Assembly (NCBI GenBank): GCA_026014595.1
Contig: JAOZHY010000019.1
Span: 1 to 64,000, forward strand
Reading direction: 5' to 3'
DNA from: Candidatus Bathyarchaeota archaeon
GTDB taxonomy: Archaea > Thermoproteota > Bathyarchaeia > Bathyarchaeales > Bathycorpusculaceae
DNA length: 64,000 nucleotides
The notes beneath the pieces are model-generated. The model was not told the origin of the DNA. It did not search any database and saw only the letters and a list, made by a program, of their open reading frames with translations. This document shows positions 18,944 through 28,125 of this stretch, piece by piece. Position 1 is the stretch's first letter. Each line of letters starts with the position of its first letter. A program made the position numbers and the translations under genes.

Positions 18944-19080
18944 TCATCTGCCAGAGGATTCGCCGTCCACTTAAATATATCGTCGAACAGCTCAAACCGA
19001 AATCTTCTCCCGCTGCTAAAACGTCTCCAACATGAATCTGCAACGCGTTTTGAGTTGGGTTTAATAAGCGCCCTTGATAA

Positions 19081-19710
19081 TTGCGATTTATCTTTGAGGG
19101 ATACGCAACGTTCGCAATCGGCCACTTCGCACTCGGATACCTATCAGGCAAAGCATCATCCAAACTATCCAAGGTCAAAACCAACCTGCCCCTCCTACTC
19201 GCCGTGTCAGTTCTCCCCGACATCGACCTGATTTTCCACTTCCTCCAACACAGAGGCCCTACACACTCCCTAATCACGTTCACCGTGCTTATGGCGCCGT
19301 TCTTCCTGATTTACAGGAAACGAGCAGTTCCGTATTACGGCGTATTGCTTTCGCATTCGCTTATCGGCGACTTCTTCACAGGCGGCGTTGAACTTTTCTG
19401 GCCTCTATCTCACAGCTGGTTCGGAGTGGACATTGGCGTGATGAGCCTGACCAACGTCGCCATCGAGCTTGCCCTGTTCGCTGTAACCCTGACACTCATG
19501 GTCGGCACAAGAGACATCCTGGCGCTTCTGCATTCGGGCAACCATAATCTGGTACTTTTCATAGCATTCGGCGCCGTTTTAGGTCCCATGTTACAGGTTG
19601 GACGAGGCTATGAGCAGTTTCTCCCATCGTTGCTTATTGTACCCAGCCTATTTTACCTCGGATTATTTGTCTACTCCATGTCTATTGAGTTGTGGAACAA
19701 ACTCCGGTAG
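19081..19710 (+). CDS. membrane-bound metal-dependent hydrolase (YdjM/DUF457 family)
   Basis: A 209-residue membrane protein with about five hydrophobic segments. The family motifs HFALGYLSG near the N-terminus, LPDIDLIFHFLQHRGPTHSL (~47-65) and a later LLSHSLIGDFF supply His and Asp ligands for a metal. Members are annotated as membrane hydrolases; the substrate is unknown. The start is a TTG at 19081. The gene is monocistronic, 100 nt before infB. Confidence 0.82.
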   Translation: MRFIFEGYATFAIGHFALGYLSGKASSKLSKVKTNLPLLLAVSVLPDIDLIFHFLQHRGPTHSLITFTVLMAPFFLIYRKRAVPYYGVLLSHSLIGDFFTGGVELFWPLSHSWFGVDIGVMSLTNVAIELALFAVTLTLMVGTRDILALLHSGNHNLVLFIAFGAVLGPMLQVGRGYEQFLPSLLIVPSLFYLGLFVYSMSIELWNKLR

Positions 19711-19812
19711 ATTGAATCGCCAGCCGGCTGAGTGTTTATTAAGCAATTCTCACTTATTCTCCCGTCAGCCCAGTAACTTGTTACAGGCAAACACCAGGAG
19801 AGATGCAGCCAA

Positions 19813-21597
19813 ATGCCCATTCGTCAACCCATAGTTTGCGTTCTCGGACACGTGGACACAGGCAAAACTCTGCTGCTGGATCGCATCCGAAAAACCAGCG
19901 TGCAAGCACGAGAAGCAGGCGGAATAACGCAGCACATCGGCGCCAGCTTCTTCCCAGTGGAAGCCCTCAAACAGCTCATAGGTCCCCTGCTTTCTTCGCT
20001 TGGCGGCGACATCCAGATTCCCGGCTTGCTGATTGTGGATACGCCTGGTCATGAGGCTTTCACGAACCTGCGACGCAGAGGCGGAAGTGTCGCCGACATA
20101 GCCATACTCGTCATCGACATCCTGAAAGGTTTTGAAGCCCAAACCTACGAGTGCATAGACATCCTGAAGGCGCGGAAGACACCTTTCATCGTGGCGATTA
20201 ATAAAATCGACCGAGTCCCAGGCTGGAAACCGCAGGACTCCATGCCTTTCCTGAAATCCTACGCTGTACAGGACTCGTACGTTCGAGAGGACTTGGATAA
20301 CAGGCTCTACGAGATTATGGGCACTTTCAGCCGCTTAGGCTTCCGAACCGACCGCTTCGACCACATCAAGGACTTCACCTCCACAGTGGCGCTGGTGCCA
20401 ACCAGCGCGAAAACAGGCGAAGGCATCGCGGAGCTGCTCATGGTTCTCGTCGGCTTGACACAGCAGTACCTGAAGCGACGGCTGCAGACCACGGAGGGCG
20501 CGGCGAAAGGCTCAGTTCTCGAAGTCAAAGAGGAGCCGGGCTTGGGCTTAACGTTGAACACGATAATCTATGATGGCACGTTGCAGAAGGACGACTTAGT
20601 CGTCGTGGGCGGCAGGGAAAAACCAATCGTGACCCGCATCCGAGCGATTCTGGTGCCGAAACCGCTGGATGAAATCCGCGACCCACGCGACCGCTTCAGC
20701 TCAGTTGATTCCGTTTACGCAGCGGCTGGAGTCAAGATTGTAGCTTCAGGGTTGGAGGGCGCGCTTGCAGGTGCACCGTTGTACGCGGTGGCGCCTGGAG
20801 AGACACCTGAGAAGTACGCACAGATTGTAACGGAAGAGATTCAGAAGATACGCATCGCCACCGAAGTCGAAGGCGTAGTGCTGAAGGCGGACACGTTGGG
20901 ATCGTTGGAGGCGATTGCCGAGATTCTGCGCCAGAACAACGTGCAAATCAGAATAGCGGACGTTGGTGACGTTTCGAAGCGGGACGTGATTGAGGCGTCT
21001 GTGGTGAAGGCGCGGGAGCCGTTGGCGGGTGTTATTTTGGCTTTCGGCGTTAGGATTCTGCCTGACGCGGAGGAAGAAGCAGCAGCCGCGGGCGTCCAGA
21101 TTTTCAGGGAGCCAATCATCTATAACCTGATTGATAAGTACTTGGAGTGGCTGCGTTCCCAGCGGGAAGCCAAGCTTGCACAGGAGTTTGAGAAATTGGT
21201 TAAGCCAGGAAAAATCCGTGTCCTAGAGGGCTTCGTTTTCCGCAGGGCTAAACCAGCGATTTTCGGCGTGGAAGTGCTGGGCGGGCTGCTTAAGCCGCGG
21301 AACGCGCTTGTCAGGGCTGATACCGGCGAAGACATTGGTGAAGTGCAGCAGATTCAGGACAGGGGCAAAGCGGTTTCTGAAGCGAAGGCGGGGATGCAGG
21401 TGGCAGTTTCGATGGATAAGCCTGTGGTTGGACGGCACGTTTTTGAACGGGACATCTTGTTCGTGAAGGTTCCTGAGTCTGATGTCCGGGTTTTGATGTC
21501 GACTTACATGGATAAGTTGGCTGAGGATGAGCAGGAAGTTTTACGCGAGTACGTTGAGATGATGAGGAAGAAGGTGCCTTTCTGGGGCGCGTTCTGA
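19813..21597 (+). CDS. infB: translation initiation factor aIF5B (IF-2 homologue)
   Basis: A 594-residue translational GTPase that promotes ribosomal subunit joining. The G domain shows GHVDTGKT at 12-19, VDTPGHEAF in switch II, and NKID for guanine recognition. Domain II-IV segments follow, with the C-terminal initiator-tRNA-binding domain present. No intein interrupts the P-loop, unlike some archaeal copies. An out-of-frame ATG at 19803 is ignored. A TATA-like TTTATTAAG lies ~80 nt upstream. Confidence 0.96.
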   Translation: MPIRQPIVCVLGHVDTGKTLLLDRIRKTSVQAREAGGITQHIGASFFPVEALKQLIGPLLSSLGGDIQIPGLLIVDTPGHEAFTNLRRRGGSVADIAILVIDILKGFEAQTYECIDILKARKTPFIVAINKIDRVPGWKPQDSMPFLKSYAVQDSYVREDLDNRLYEIMGTFSRLGFRTDRFDHIKDFTSTVALVPTSAKTGEGIAELLMVLVGLTQQYLKRRLQTTEGAAKGSVLEVKEEPGLGLTLNTIIYDGTLQKDDLVVVGGREKPIVTRIRAILVPKPLDEIRDPRDRFSSVDSVYAAAGVKIVASGLEGALAGAPLYAVAPGETPEKYAQIVTEEIQKIRIATEVEGVVLKADTLGSLEAIAEILRQNNVQIRIADVGDVSKRDVIEASVVKAREPLAGVILAFGVRILPDAEEEAAAAGVQIFREPIIYNLIDKYLEWLRSQREAKLAQEFEKLVKPGKIRVLEGFVFRRAKPAIFGVEVLGGLLKPRNALVRADTGEDIGEVQQIQDRGKAVSEAKAGMQVAVSMDKPVVGRHVFERDILFVKVPESDVRVLMSTYMDKLAEDEQEVLREYVEMMRKKVPFWGAF

Positions 21598-21635
21598 GGC
21601 TTGGGTTAAAAAGAAAGGTTGAAAGTTTGGCTGGT

Positions 21636-22568
21636 TTATTCGAATTCTATGGTTGATGGTGGCTTGTCAGTTATGTCGTAGAGGCATCTGACGACGCTGG
21701 GGATTTCCTGCGTGATTCTCTGCGCGATTTTTCTGAGCGTCTTGTATGGAACCTGCGCGGCTTTGGCTGTTACGGCGTCCTGTGAATCTACGATTCGGAC
21801 GGTGATGATGTTTCCGTAGAGGCGTTTGCCCTGTTTGATACCAGTTGCCTTATCGTTGTGGAGAACCGCGAAGTTTTGGAAGGTTCCGAGTTGTTTGGTT
21901 TCTTCTTCGACGATTTGGGTGGCTTTGCGCACGACTGCGATTTTTTCCGGGGTGACTTCGCCGAGAACTCTCAGGGACAGGGCAGGTCCTGGGAAGGGCA
22001 TTCTCTCGGAGATTTCTGGTGGCAAGCCGAGTTCGCGTGCTACCATGCGGACTTCTGGCTTGAACAGTTCCCTGAGTGGCTCCACTATTTTGTAGCCGTA
22101 TTTTTCGGGGTCGATGCCGATTTGTGAGAGGACATTGTGTTGCGATTTTATTCCCTGCACGGTTTCGATGACGTCGGCTTTGATTGTTCCCTGCACGATG
22201 TAGGTGATTTTTTCTTCTTTGGCGGCTTTGCCGAGTGTGCTGTAGAATTTTTCTCGGAAGGCTTTGCGTTTTTCTTCAGCGTCAGTTTTTCCCTTAAGTG
22301 CGGCGAAGAATTCTTTTTTGGCGTCGATGAACTTGGTTTTTGCGCCGAAGCCTTTGAGGGTGCGCACCACAAATTCGGGTTCGCCTTCTCTTCTAAGCCC
22401 ATCGTCTATGAAGACCGCCAGAAGTTTCTCGCCCACCGCTTTGTGGACGAGGTACGTGGCGACGGTGCTGTCTACGCCGCCGGAGCAGGCAGAGATTACG
22501 CGGTTTTCGCCAACGGTTTTTCTGATTTCTTCGAGGGAGTTTTCGATAAACGTTTTAGCGTCAAACAT
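21636..22568 (-). CDS. guaAB: GMP synthase subunit B (PP-loop ATP pyrophosphatase)
   Basis: A 310-residue protein holding only the ATP-PPase and dimerisation domains of GMP synthase. The P-loop SACSGGVDST is at residues ~24-33, and the C-terminal dimerisation domain ends in RCLYDITDKPPSTIEFE. In archaea the glutaminase is a separate subunit (GuaAa), which is not in this window. It converts XMP to GMP using ammonia supplied by that partner. It is convergent with infB. Confidence 0.95.
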   Translation of the reverse strand: MFDAKTFIENSLEEIRKTVGENRVISACSGGVDSTVATYLVHKAVGEKLLAVFIDDGLRREGEPEFVVRTLKGFGAKTKFIDAKKEFFAALKGKTDAEEKRKAFREKFYSTLGKAAKEEKITYIVQGTIKADVIETVQGIKSQHNVLSQIGIDPEKYGYKIVEPLRELFKPEVRMVARELGLPPEISERMPFPGPALSLRVLGEVTPEKIAVVRKATQIVEEETKQLGTFQNFAVLHNDKATGIKQGKRLYGNIITVRIVDSQDAVTAKAAQVPYKTLRKIAQRITQEIPSVVRCLYDITDKPPSTIEFE

Positions 22569-22668
22569 TATGTTGTTTCCTCCGTTTTTCTCAGTTTGGA
22601 ATGCGTACTCTTTCGGTTTTTGACCTTTTTAGCTTTGCCATTCGGCAAGTGCACGCTTTGCGTTGTGT

Positions 22669-22977
22669 TTAGCCGCCGCCTACAGGTGGAAGAATCGCCA
22701 AAACATCCCCGTCCTGCAGCTCCGTTTGCAGCCCGTTCATGGTTGAGGCGCTTTTCCCGTTGACGAGAAACTGCAGAAAACCCCTGACCGTTCCGGTGTC
22801 GCCTTCGTAAACGTACTCGACGAAGCGTTTGCCGTAACGTTGCGTCAGCACCTTGAGGACGGTGTCGACGGTGACCTTTTTGCATTCTGGAAACTCGAGG
22901 GTCTCCTCTCGTTTGCCGACTATTTCTCTGAGGCTTGTGAAGAAGCGAACTGAAACCCGCAACGAAGTCACCGTCAA
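22669..22977 (-). CDS. MoaD/ThiS/SAMP-like ubiquitin-fold protein
   Basis: A 102-residue beta-grasp protein ending in LPPVGGG. The C-terminal Gly-Gly is needed for thiocarboxylate formation or isopeptide conjugation. MoaD-type text is seen in RVSVRFFTSLREIVGK and FLVNGKSAS. It may donate sulfur for molybdopterin synthesis, which the W/Mo-dependent Fwd needs, or act as an archaeal ubiquitin-like modifier. The proteasome beta gene 700 nt away makes the second option plausible but not proven. It is likely co-transcribed with the GMP synthase subunit. Confidence 0.85.
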   Translation of the reverse strand: MTVTSLRVSVRFFTSLREIVGKREETLEFPECKKVTVDTVLKVLTQRYGKRFVEYVYEGDTGTVRGFLQFLVNGKSASTMNGLQTELQDGDVLAILPPVGGG

Positions 22978-23165
22978 ACCATTAGAGAGAAAGATGGCGG
23001 AATTAAACTGTTACGCACCAAAATGCCCGATTGCTTAGGTGTTCAGCCGATTTATTGACAATTTCGCATATTAGTGTTGACAACAAGGTGAGACCAGAAC
23101 AATGAAGTGTAAAATGGACTCATAATTCATAAAATCTAATAAAACCAAGCCTTCAACAGATGCTT

Positions 23166-23300
23166 ATGTGCATCCTGCCAAACTTCACAAAAGGCGACCT
23201 CACAACAAAAGCAGACAAGAAAGAAGAAATGAGAAAAGCTAAAACTGAACTTGTGGAAATTATTGTACCAGATAGACCGTTGTTGGAAAATTCGCGATAG
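23166..23300 (+). CDS. possible small ORF (44 aa)
   Basis: An ATG frame encoding a lysine-rich, hydrophilic peptide that ends in a TELVEIIVPDRPLLENSR segment. A TATA-like CTAATAAAA stretch lies ~30 nt upstream. There is no clear ribosome-binding site and no recognised family. It may be a gene remnant. Confidence 0.2.
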   Translation: MCILPNFTKGDLTTKADKKEEMRKAKTELVEIIVPDRPLLENSR

Positions 23301-23302
23301 CC

Positions 23303-23410
23303 CTAACCCGCAGTATTCCTTTTAGGCTTTTGCCCTTTTATTTTGACCAGAATTACAATAATCGCGATTAAAGAAAAGGGAAGGACCACGAGACTTACCA
23401 GATACAGCAT
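23303..23410 (-). CDS. possible single-helix membrane peptide or remnant of a surface-protein anchor
   Basis: From the ATG at 23410 the frame gives ~35 residues: one hydrophobic segment (LYLVSLVVLPFSLIAIIVI) followed by a basic tail (KIKGQKPKRN). The coding-like frame continues upstream (SVHDGFPQSFVP) to a TGA without a start. That resembles the C-terminal anchor of an eroded secreted protein, as seen intact at the end of the 45.7-kb gene. Confidence 0.25.
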   Translation of the reverse strand: MLYLVSLVVLPFSLIAIIVILVKIKGQKPKRNTAG

Positions 23411-23620
23411 AGGTACAAAAGACTGCGGGAAACCGTCGTGTACGCTGAGGCTTCATCTAAACGAGTTTCCGTTTTCTCGAATTTTAAGCTGACAATACTC
23501 TGTTAGCCAGCCATTAGTTGAAGCTCTTATATAAGGGCGCAAGTCGGAAATCGCAAACTAGGTAGCGCAAAAACATGTGGAAGCAGACAGTGTTGCATTC
23601 AGGATTGACAAAGCGCAAGA

Positions 23621-23629
23621 TTAATAAAC
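23621..23629 (+). promoter_or_regulatory. TATA box of psmB
   Basis: TTAATAAAC, about 80 nt before the psmB ATG at 23706. The gene also has an AGGGAGA ribosome-binding site at 23691-23697. Confidence 0.45.
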
Positions 23630-23705
23630 ACCACAGAAAGATAAGATGTTGCTACTTCCTAGCGATGGAATCCGCTAAGAATCCAGTTTTAGGGAGACAA
23701 ACACG

Positions 23706-24353
23706 ATGGCACAGAACAATGCAATTAGCCAACTAGTCCTAAAAGGAACAACAACCATAGGTGTCGTCTGCAAAGACGGCGTAATCCTAGCCTCCGACAC
23801 CCGCGTAACAATGGGCTTCTACGTGGCCCACAAATTTGGGAAAAAAGTCTACAAAATCGACGACCACCTCGGCATGACAATTGCTGGAACAGTCGCCGAC
23901 GCACAACGCGTAGTCGACATACTCACCGCCAACGCACAGCTCTACAAAATCAACATGAACAGACCCATGCCAGTCGCCTCCGCCGCACGACTCACCGCCA
24001 ACTTGCTCTTTTCAGCCCGATACGTGCCGCTGGCGACACAGGTGCTAATCGGTGGTGTAGACGACACAGGCCCACACGTTTTCAACCTAGACCCATTCGG
24101 AAGCTTAACCGAGGAAAAATCAGTTTCAACCGGTTCAGGCTCACCCATTGCTTACGGCATCTTGGAAGACAAGTACCGTGAAGACATGACGATTGAGGAA
24201 CTCTTGCCCACGGTAGTCAAAGCTGTTAACGCAGCCATGAAACGTGATGTCGCAAGCGGCAACAGCTACAACGTCACGGTAATAGACAAGAACGGCTATC
24301 GCGAGTTAACCGAAGAAGAGAAGCGCAAGCTTCTGGAAACCCGAGGAAGTTAA
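23706..24353 (+). CDS. psmB: proteasome subunit beta
   Basis: A 215-residue archaeal 20S proteasome beta subunit. A 14-residue propeptide ends in Gly14; autocleavage would expose Thr15 as the nucleophile (GTTTIG). The other catalytic residues are present: Asp31 (mature 17) and Lys47 (mature 33). A conserved SGSGSP segment lies near residue ~145. A clear AGGGAGA precedes the ATG. FttA starts 5 nt after its stop, so the two are co-transcribed. The alpha subunit is elsewhere. Confidence 0.96.
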   Translation: MAQNNAISQLVLKGTTTIGVVCKDGVILASDTRVTMGFYVAHKFGKKVYKIDDHLGMTIAGTVADAQRVVDILTANAQLYKINMNRPMPVASAARLTANLLFSARYVPLATQVLIGGVDDTGPHVFNLDPFGSLTEEKSVSTGSGSPIAYGILEDKYREDMTIEELLPTVVKAVNAAMKRDVASGNSYNVTVIDKNGYRELTEEEKRKLLETRGS

Positions 24354-24358
24354 AAATC

Positions 24359-26284
24359 GTGGCGAGAACCCAAGACAAAGAAAAAGAGAAAGTCGAAATA
24401 AGTCACTACATTCTTGAACACGTACCCAGAGAAGCAGAAGTCACCAGAATAGAATACGAAGGACCCATGCTCTCCGTCTACACCAAACGCCCAGAAATCC
24501 TAGTCGACCAAAGCAGCATCGTAGCAGAAATCGTCGGCGTAATCCGAAAACGAATCGTCATACGCCCAGACCCCTCAGTCAGGCTTCCAGAAACAGAAGC
24601 CGAAAAAATAACACGCGAACTCATCGCGCCAGAAGCAGAAATAACCGACATAAACTTCGACCCAAGCCTCGGGGAAATCATAATCGAAACCAAAAAGCCA
24701 GGCTTAGTCATCGGAAGAAACGGCACAGTCCTGCAAGAAATCATCAAAAAAACCAAATGGCGCCCCCACGTCCTAAGAAGTCCACCCATAAAATCCAAAA
24801 TAGTCACCCACATGCGGCACTACCTCCACTCCGAAAGCAAAGAACGAGAAAGAATCCTACGCACCGTCGGCGAAAGAATCTTCAGACCCAAACTCTACGA
24901 TGTCGGCGACATCAGAATGACCGTACTTGGCGGAGCACAAGAAGTTGGCCGTTCCGCATTCTTAATCAAAACCCGCGAAAGCAGCGTTTTACTGGACTGC
25001 GGCATCAACCCAGGTTCACAGCGCCCATTTGAGGCGTTCCCAAGGTTCGATTCCCCCGAGTTCCAGATAGACTCCTTGGACGCAGTGGTCATAACGCATG
25101 CTCACCTTGACCATTGCGGTTTAGCGCCGTTTCTTTACAAGTATGGCTATGACGGTCCCATTTACTGTTCGCCGCCGACATCAAACCTGATGACCATGCT
25201 CCAGCTGGACTATTTGGATGTGGCGAACAAGCAGGGAATCACACCGCACTACGACCAGAAGGATGTCCGCGAATGCGTCTTGCACACGATTCCACTGCGG
25301 TTCGGCGTGGTCACCGACATCGCACCCGACATCCGCTTGACACTACATAATTCTGGGCACATCCTCGGTTCTGCCATGGCGCACCTGCACATCGGCGAAG
25401 GCTTACATAACATCGTCTACACCAGCGACTACAAGTTCGCGAGAACCATGCTGCTGGAAGCGGCTGCAACCGAGTTTCCGCGGATAGAAACCGTGATAAC
25501 TGAAAGCACTTACGGCGGACAGGACGATTACATGCCTTCACGTGTTGAAGCAGAAGAAATGTTGACACGTGTTATCAACGAGACTTTGGAGCGGAAAGGC
25601 AAGGTGCTTATCCCCGTGCCAGCGGTTGGCAGAGCGCAGGAGATAATGCTTGTCATCGACGGCTACATGAAACGTGGACTGATGAAGGAAGCGCCAGTTT
25701 TCATTGAGGGCATGATCAGCGAGGCAACGGCGATTCACACGGCTTACCCTGAGTACTTGGGTAGGGAAGTCAGGCACAGCATTCTGCATGAGGAGGTTAA
25801 CCCGTTTAAGTCGGATTACTTCACGATTGTGGAGCATCCGAGCGTTCGGCAGAGCATAATCGATGGTGAACCGTGCATTGTGTTGGCGACCTCGGGAATG
25901 CTTGAGGGTGGACCAGTGATTGAGTACTTCAAGAGTTGGGCTGAAGACCAAAAGAACACAATAATCTTCGTCAGCTACCAGATTGAAGGCACGCTGGGAA
26001 AGAGGGTGCAGAAAGGCGTCAGTGAAGTGACGATGATGGACAACGAGGGCAAGATGGCTGCGTTGCAAGTGAACATGCAGGTGGCGTCGATAGAAGGTTT
26101 TTCAGGGCACTCTGACAGGCGGCAACTAGTCAATTATTTGAGCCATCTTAACCCTAAGCCTGAAAGGATTTTCGTGTGCCACGGAGAGAAACAGAAAATA
26201 TCGAACATGGCTAATTTTCTCGACAAGAAAGTAGGCATAAACACGATTGTTCCAGCTGTTCTAGAAACCTTTAGGCTGCTGTAG
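24359..26284 (+). CDS. FttA/aCPSF1, KH-domain metallo-beta-lactamase/beta-CASP ribonuclease
   Basis: A 641-residue archaeal transcription-termination ribonuclease. N-terminal KH-like domains cover residues 1-~180, including PGLVIGRNGTVLQEI. The metallo-beta-lactamase motif HAHLDH lies at 247-252. Beta-CASP segments follow, for example YTSDYKFA, VFIEGMISEAT and VSYQIEGTLG. The conserved C-terminal VCHGE-type His is present. Full length for the family. The GTG at 24359 follows psmB directly. It cleaves nascent RNA 3' ends downstream of U-runs and removes RNA polymerase. Confidence 0.95.
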   Translation: MARTQDKEKEKVEISHYILEHVPREAEVTRIEYEGPMLSVYTKRPEILVDQSSIVAEIVGVIRKRIVIRPDPSVRLPETEAEKITRELIAPEAEITDINFDPSLGEIIIETKKPGLVIGRNGTVLQEIIKKTKWRPHVLRSPPIKSKIVTHMRHYLHSESKERERILRTVGERIFRPKLYDVGDIRMTVLGGAQEVGRSAFLIKTRESSVLLDCGINPGSQRPFEAFPRFDSPEFQIDSLDAVVITHAHLDHCGLAPFLYKYGYDGPIYCSPPTSNLMTMLQLDYLDVANKQGITPHYDQKDVRECVLHTIPLRFGVVTDIAPDIRLTLHNSGHILGSAMAHLHIGEGLHNIVYTSDYKFARTMLLEAAATEFPRIETVITESTYGGQDDYMPSRVEAEEMLTRVINETLERKGKVLIPVPAVGRAQEIMLVIDGYMKRGLMKEAPVFIEGMISEATAIHTAYPEYLGREVRHSILHEEVNPFKSDYFTIVEHPSVRQSIIDGEPCIVLATSGMLEGGPVIEYFKSWAEDQKNTIIFVSYQIEGTLGKRVQKGVSEVTMMDNEGKMAALQVNMQVASIEGFSGHSDRRQLVNYLSHLNPKPERIFVCHGEKQKISNMANFLDKKVGINTIVPAVLETFRLL

Positions 26285-26669
26285 GCACGGGTTCGCTTGT
26301 AACCGGCGTTTTCTCTCGCCAGATTCTCACGTTTTGCGGGCAGATGACGATTCGTTCTTCGCCAAGGCGGGCGATGTCTCCACCGATGGATTCAGCGAAC
26401 TCGTAGAGTTCGTTGACTGCGCTTTTTACGTCTTCGATGTTTTTGCTGGCGAGAGGGGTTATTCGCAGGATGAGTATGTTTCCGTTTTTGACCTCGTTCT
26501 TTATGCCTTCCAAGTCTGATAGGTCGCGGAGCGGCATGGCTTTGAGGTAGGTTTTTTCAATGTTTTCTTCTTTGCCTTTGTTTTCGGTGTTTTCGGCATT
26601 TTCGGAGGGTGGCATTTCTGGTTTTTCATCTTCTTTCTTTGGTTTGTGGAATATGCCTAGTGGCGGCAA
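26271..26669 (-). CDS. sepF: SepF-like cell division protein
   Basis: A 132-residue protein. A charged, low-complexity linker (residues ~10-38) is followed by the SepF domain, with KAMPLRDLSDL, NGNILILRITPL, and GGDIARLGEERIVICP. In archaea SepF anchors FtsZ to the membrane through an N-terminal amphipathic stretch; MPPLGIFHK is short but could serve. The start is a TTG at 26669 with GGAG just upstream. Its 3' end overlaps the convergent FttA gene by 14 nt. FtsZ is not in the window. Confidence 0.9.
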   Translation of the reverse strand: MPPLGIFHKPKKEDEKPEMPPSENAENTENKGKEENIEKTYLKAMPLRDLSDLEGIKNEVKNGNILILRITPLASKNIEDVKSAVNELYEFAESIGGDIARLGEERIVICPQNVRIWREKTPVTSEPVPTAA

Positions 26670-26901
26670 TTTGTCTCCTCTCTAGCTGCTATTTAATAGC
26701 TTTTAACAGTTAAGCGTTTCTTAATTTCTAGCCTGAATTCTGATGGTTAATATGAATTGAATTAATAAGTATCTTATGAATTTGCAGTTAATATTACAAA
26801 TCCGCGGTTTTTCTCCGGCGCTCGGCGCGGTCTATAGCCCTCCTTTTATGTACTCTGGTGCATAGCATTTTTTTTGCAGCGTATGCATGGTTTAAGCAGG
26901 G

Positions 26902-27408
26902 TTATATTTGGATTATTTTTGCTTCCTTTTTCGCAGTGTCTAGCAGGGCGAGGGTGCTCTTACCGCTTAGGTATCCGCAGACTTCGCCGGGGTTTATGAT
27001 TAGGGTCTTCCCTTTCTTGCGGGCGTCTGTGATGTGTGCGTGTCCGTGGACTATGGCGTCGAGGCTTTCGCAGGTAGTTAAGGCTTCGAGTAGTTGTGGT
27101 TCGTCTCCGTGGAGCAAGGCGATTTTGAAGCCTTCGGCGTCTATGAGGGCGAATCTTCCGCGTATTTCGCAGTTGCTGGTCTCGCTGAACCGTTTCTTGA
27201 GGAGTTCGTGGTCGCCGTCGTTGTTGCCGAAGACGCCGATGAGTTTTGCGTTTAAGGATTTGAATTTTGGGATTACGAATGGGGCGACATAGTCTCCTGC
27301 GTGGAGGACGAGGTTGACTTTTTCCTTGTTTAGTCGTTTTATGGCTTTTTCAACCATCGGCAGGTTGTCATGGGTGTCGGAGATTATTCCTATAAGCATG
27401 TTGTTCAC
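26902..27408 (-). CDS. YfcE/MJ0936-type metallophosphodiesterase
   Basis: A 168-residue calcineurin-like phosphoesterase. Metal motifs are seen in order: ISDTHDNLPM (Asp, His), HAGDYVAPF, FGNNDGD, LHGD, and VHGHAH near residue 126. These match the small archaeal/bacterial phosphodiesterase family that hydrolyses artificial and cyclic phosphodiesters. The natural substrate is unknown. The stretch between it and SepF (26670-26901) is AT-rich and empty. Confidence 0.92.
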   Translation of the reverse strand: MNNMLIGIISDTHDNLPMVEKAIKRLNKEKVNLVLHAGDYVAPFVIPKFKSLNAKLIGVFGNNDGDHELLKKRFSETSNCEIRGRFALIDAEGFKIALLHGDEPQLLEALTTCESLDAIVHGHAHITDARKKGKTLIINPGEVCGYLSGKSTLALLDTAKKEAKIIQI

Positions 27409-27514
27409 CAGTTTACTTTTTCTGGTTGGTTGAAGTAAAGGTTTTCTGTGTTGCGCTACTGTGCGTTCTTTATCATATTGCTGTCTTCGGAATATGCAGA
27501 CTTACGAAACAGGA

Positions 27515-27524
27515 CTTAAAATAC
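27515..27524 (+). promoter_or_regulatory. TATA box of the 27.6-kb regulator
   Basis: CTTAAAATAC lies ~55 nt before the GTG at 27575. Confidence 0.45.
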
Positions 27525-27574
27525 TCCGCGTTTAACTCAGTTATAGAAGACAGTTCTAAAAGAGGGAAATAGAA

Positions 27575-27907
27575 GTGAAATCGTGGACTGAGGATTCATC
27601 CAAAAGAAGAGACAAACTTTCCATCATCGCCGAAATCTTGGAAATCGCGAAGGACGGAGCCCTGAAAACCCAAATAATGTACAAGGCAAACCTTAGCTTT
27701 GCGCAGCTCAACGAGTACCTTAAGTTCATGCTGAAGATCAAGTTGCTGAACAAGTTTGTTGAGGATCGGAAAGAAGTGTACGGGGCGACGGCGAAGGGTT
27801 TAGAGTTCCTGCAGCGGCATAGCGAGTTGACGGAACTGTTGGCAGAAGAAGCGAATAGCAAAAACGGCGCCAAGTTTCCGCCGCAGAACCTTCTCAGAAA
27901 AAGTTAG
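27575..27907 (+). CDS. winged-helix DNA-binding protein (archaeal, HTH_45-like)
   Basis: A 110-residue protein. An N-terminal winged helix (IAEILEIAKDGALKTQIMYKANLSFAQLNEYL, with the wing near VYGATAKG) is followed by a short helical tail. The CIMYK/QIMYK-NL-x-x-AQL pattern is shared with a second copy at 51659, so they are paralogues. This class is widespread in archaea as small transcription regulators. The target is unknown. GTG start. Confidence 0.82.
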   Translation: MKSWTEDSSKRRDKLSIIAEILEIAKDGALKTQIMYKANLSFAQLNEYLKFMLKIKLLNKFVEDRKEVYGATAKGLEFLQRHSELTELLAEEANSKNGAKFPPQNLLRKS

Positions 27908-27971
27908 TTGTTTCTTTACATTGTATAAGTTTTAGGACTGAAAAATAGTTTATGTTTTAGAAGTGTTTGCG

Positions 27972-28085
27972 TTAGTTATCTGTTTTTGCGATGTAGTTTT
28001 TGACTTTTTTCTTCAGCGTTGGGAATTCGTCTATCATGGCTTTTACAACTTGCCATCGGATTTCTTCTTTGTATTGGTAGTTCAT
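27972..28085 (-). CDS. small ORF (37 aa)
   Basis: A short frame of mixed charge, MNYQYKEEIRWQ... ending in KNYIAKTDN, with a predicted helix and no membrane segment. GGAAGG precedes the ATG by ~8 nt. No family is recognised. It is placed between the regulator and the secreted-protein pseudogene. Confidence 0.35.
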   Translation of the reverse strand: MNYQYKEEIRWQVVKAMIDEFPTLKKKVKNYIAKTDN

Positions 28086-28125
28086 GTTAGCCTTCCTTCA
28101 TGAATAATCGGTGTCTTATATCAGG

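Larger units (their letters stand above)
22978..23705. other. gene-poor spacer before psmB
   Basis: About 730 bases without a strong gene. Contents: a 44-codon plus-strand ORF (23166-23300), a minus-strand reading frame with one membrane helix (23303-23410), a TATATAAG-like element at 23528-23535, and the psmB promoter near 23621. The convergent small frames look more like eroded remnants than active genes. Confidence 0.5.

Noticed and set aside
18219-23566. Similar stretches AAGTCRGAAAKCGCAA at 18219 and 23541, each near a TATA-like element
   Set aside because: About 15 of 18 positions match. Comparing several kilobases of spacer against itself on both strands would give several such matches by chance, and the similarity fades downstream.
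23541-23580. Possible fourth, decayed copy of the dispersed repeat (GCAAACTA...GGTAGC...CATGTGGAAG)
   Set aside because: Only short blocks agree and the conserved hairpin is absent, so it is not counted as a copy.
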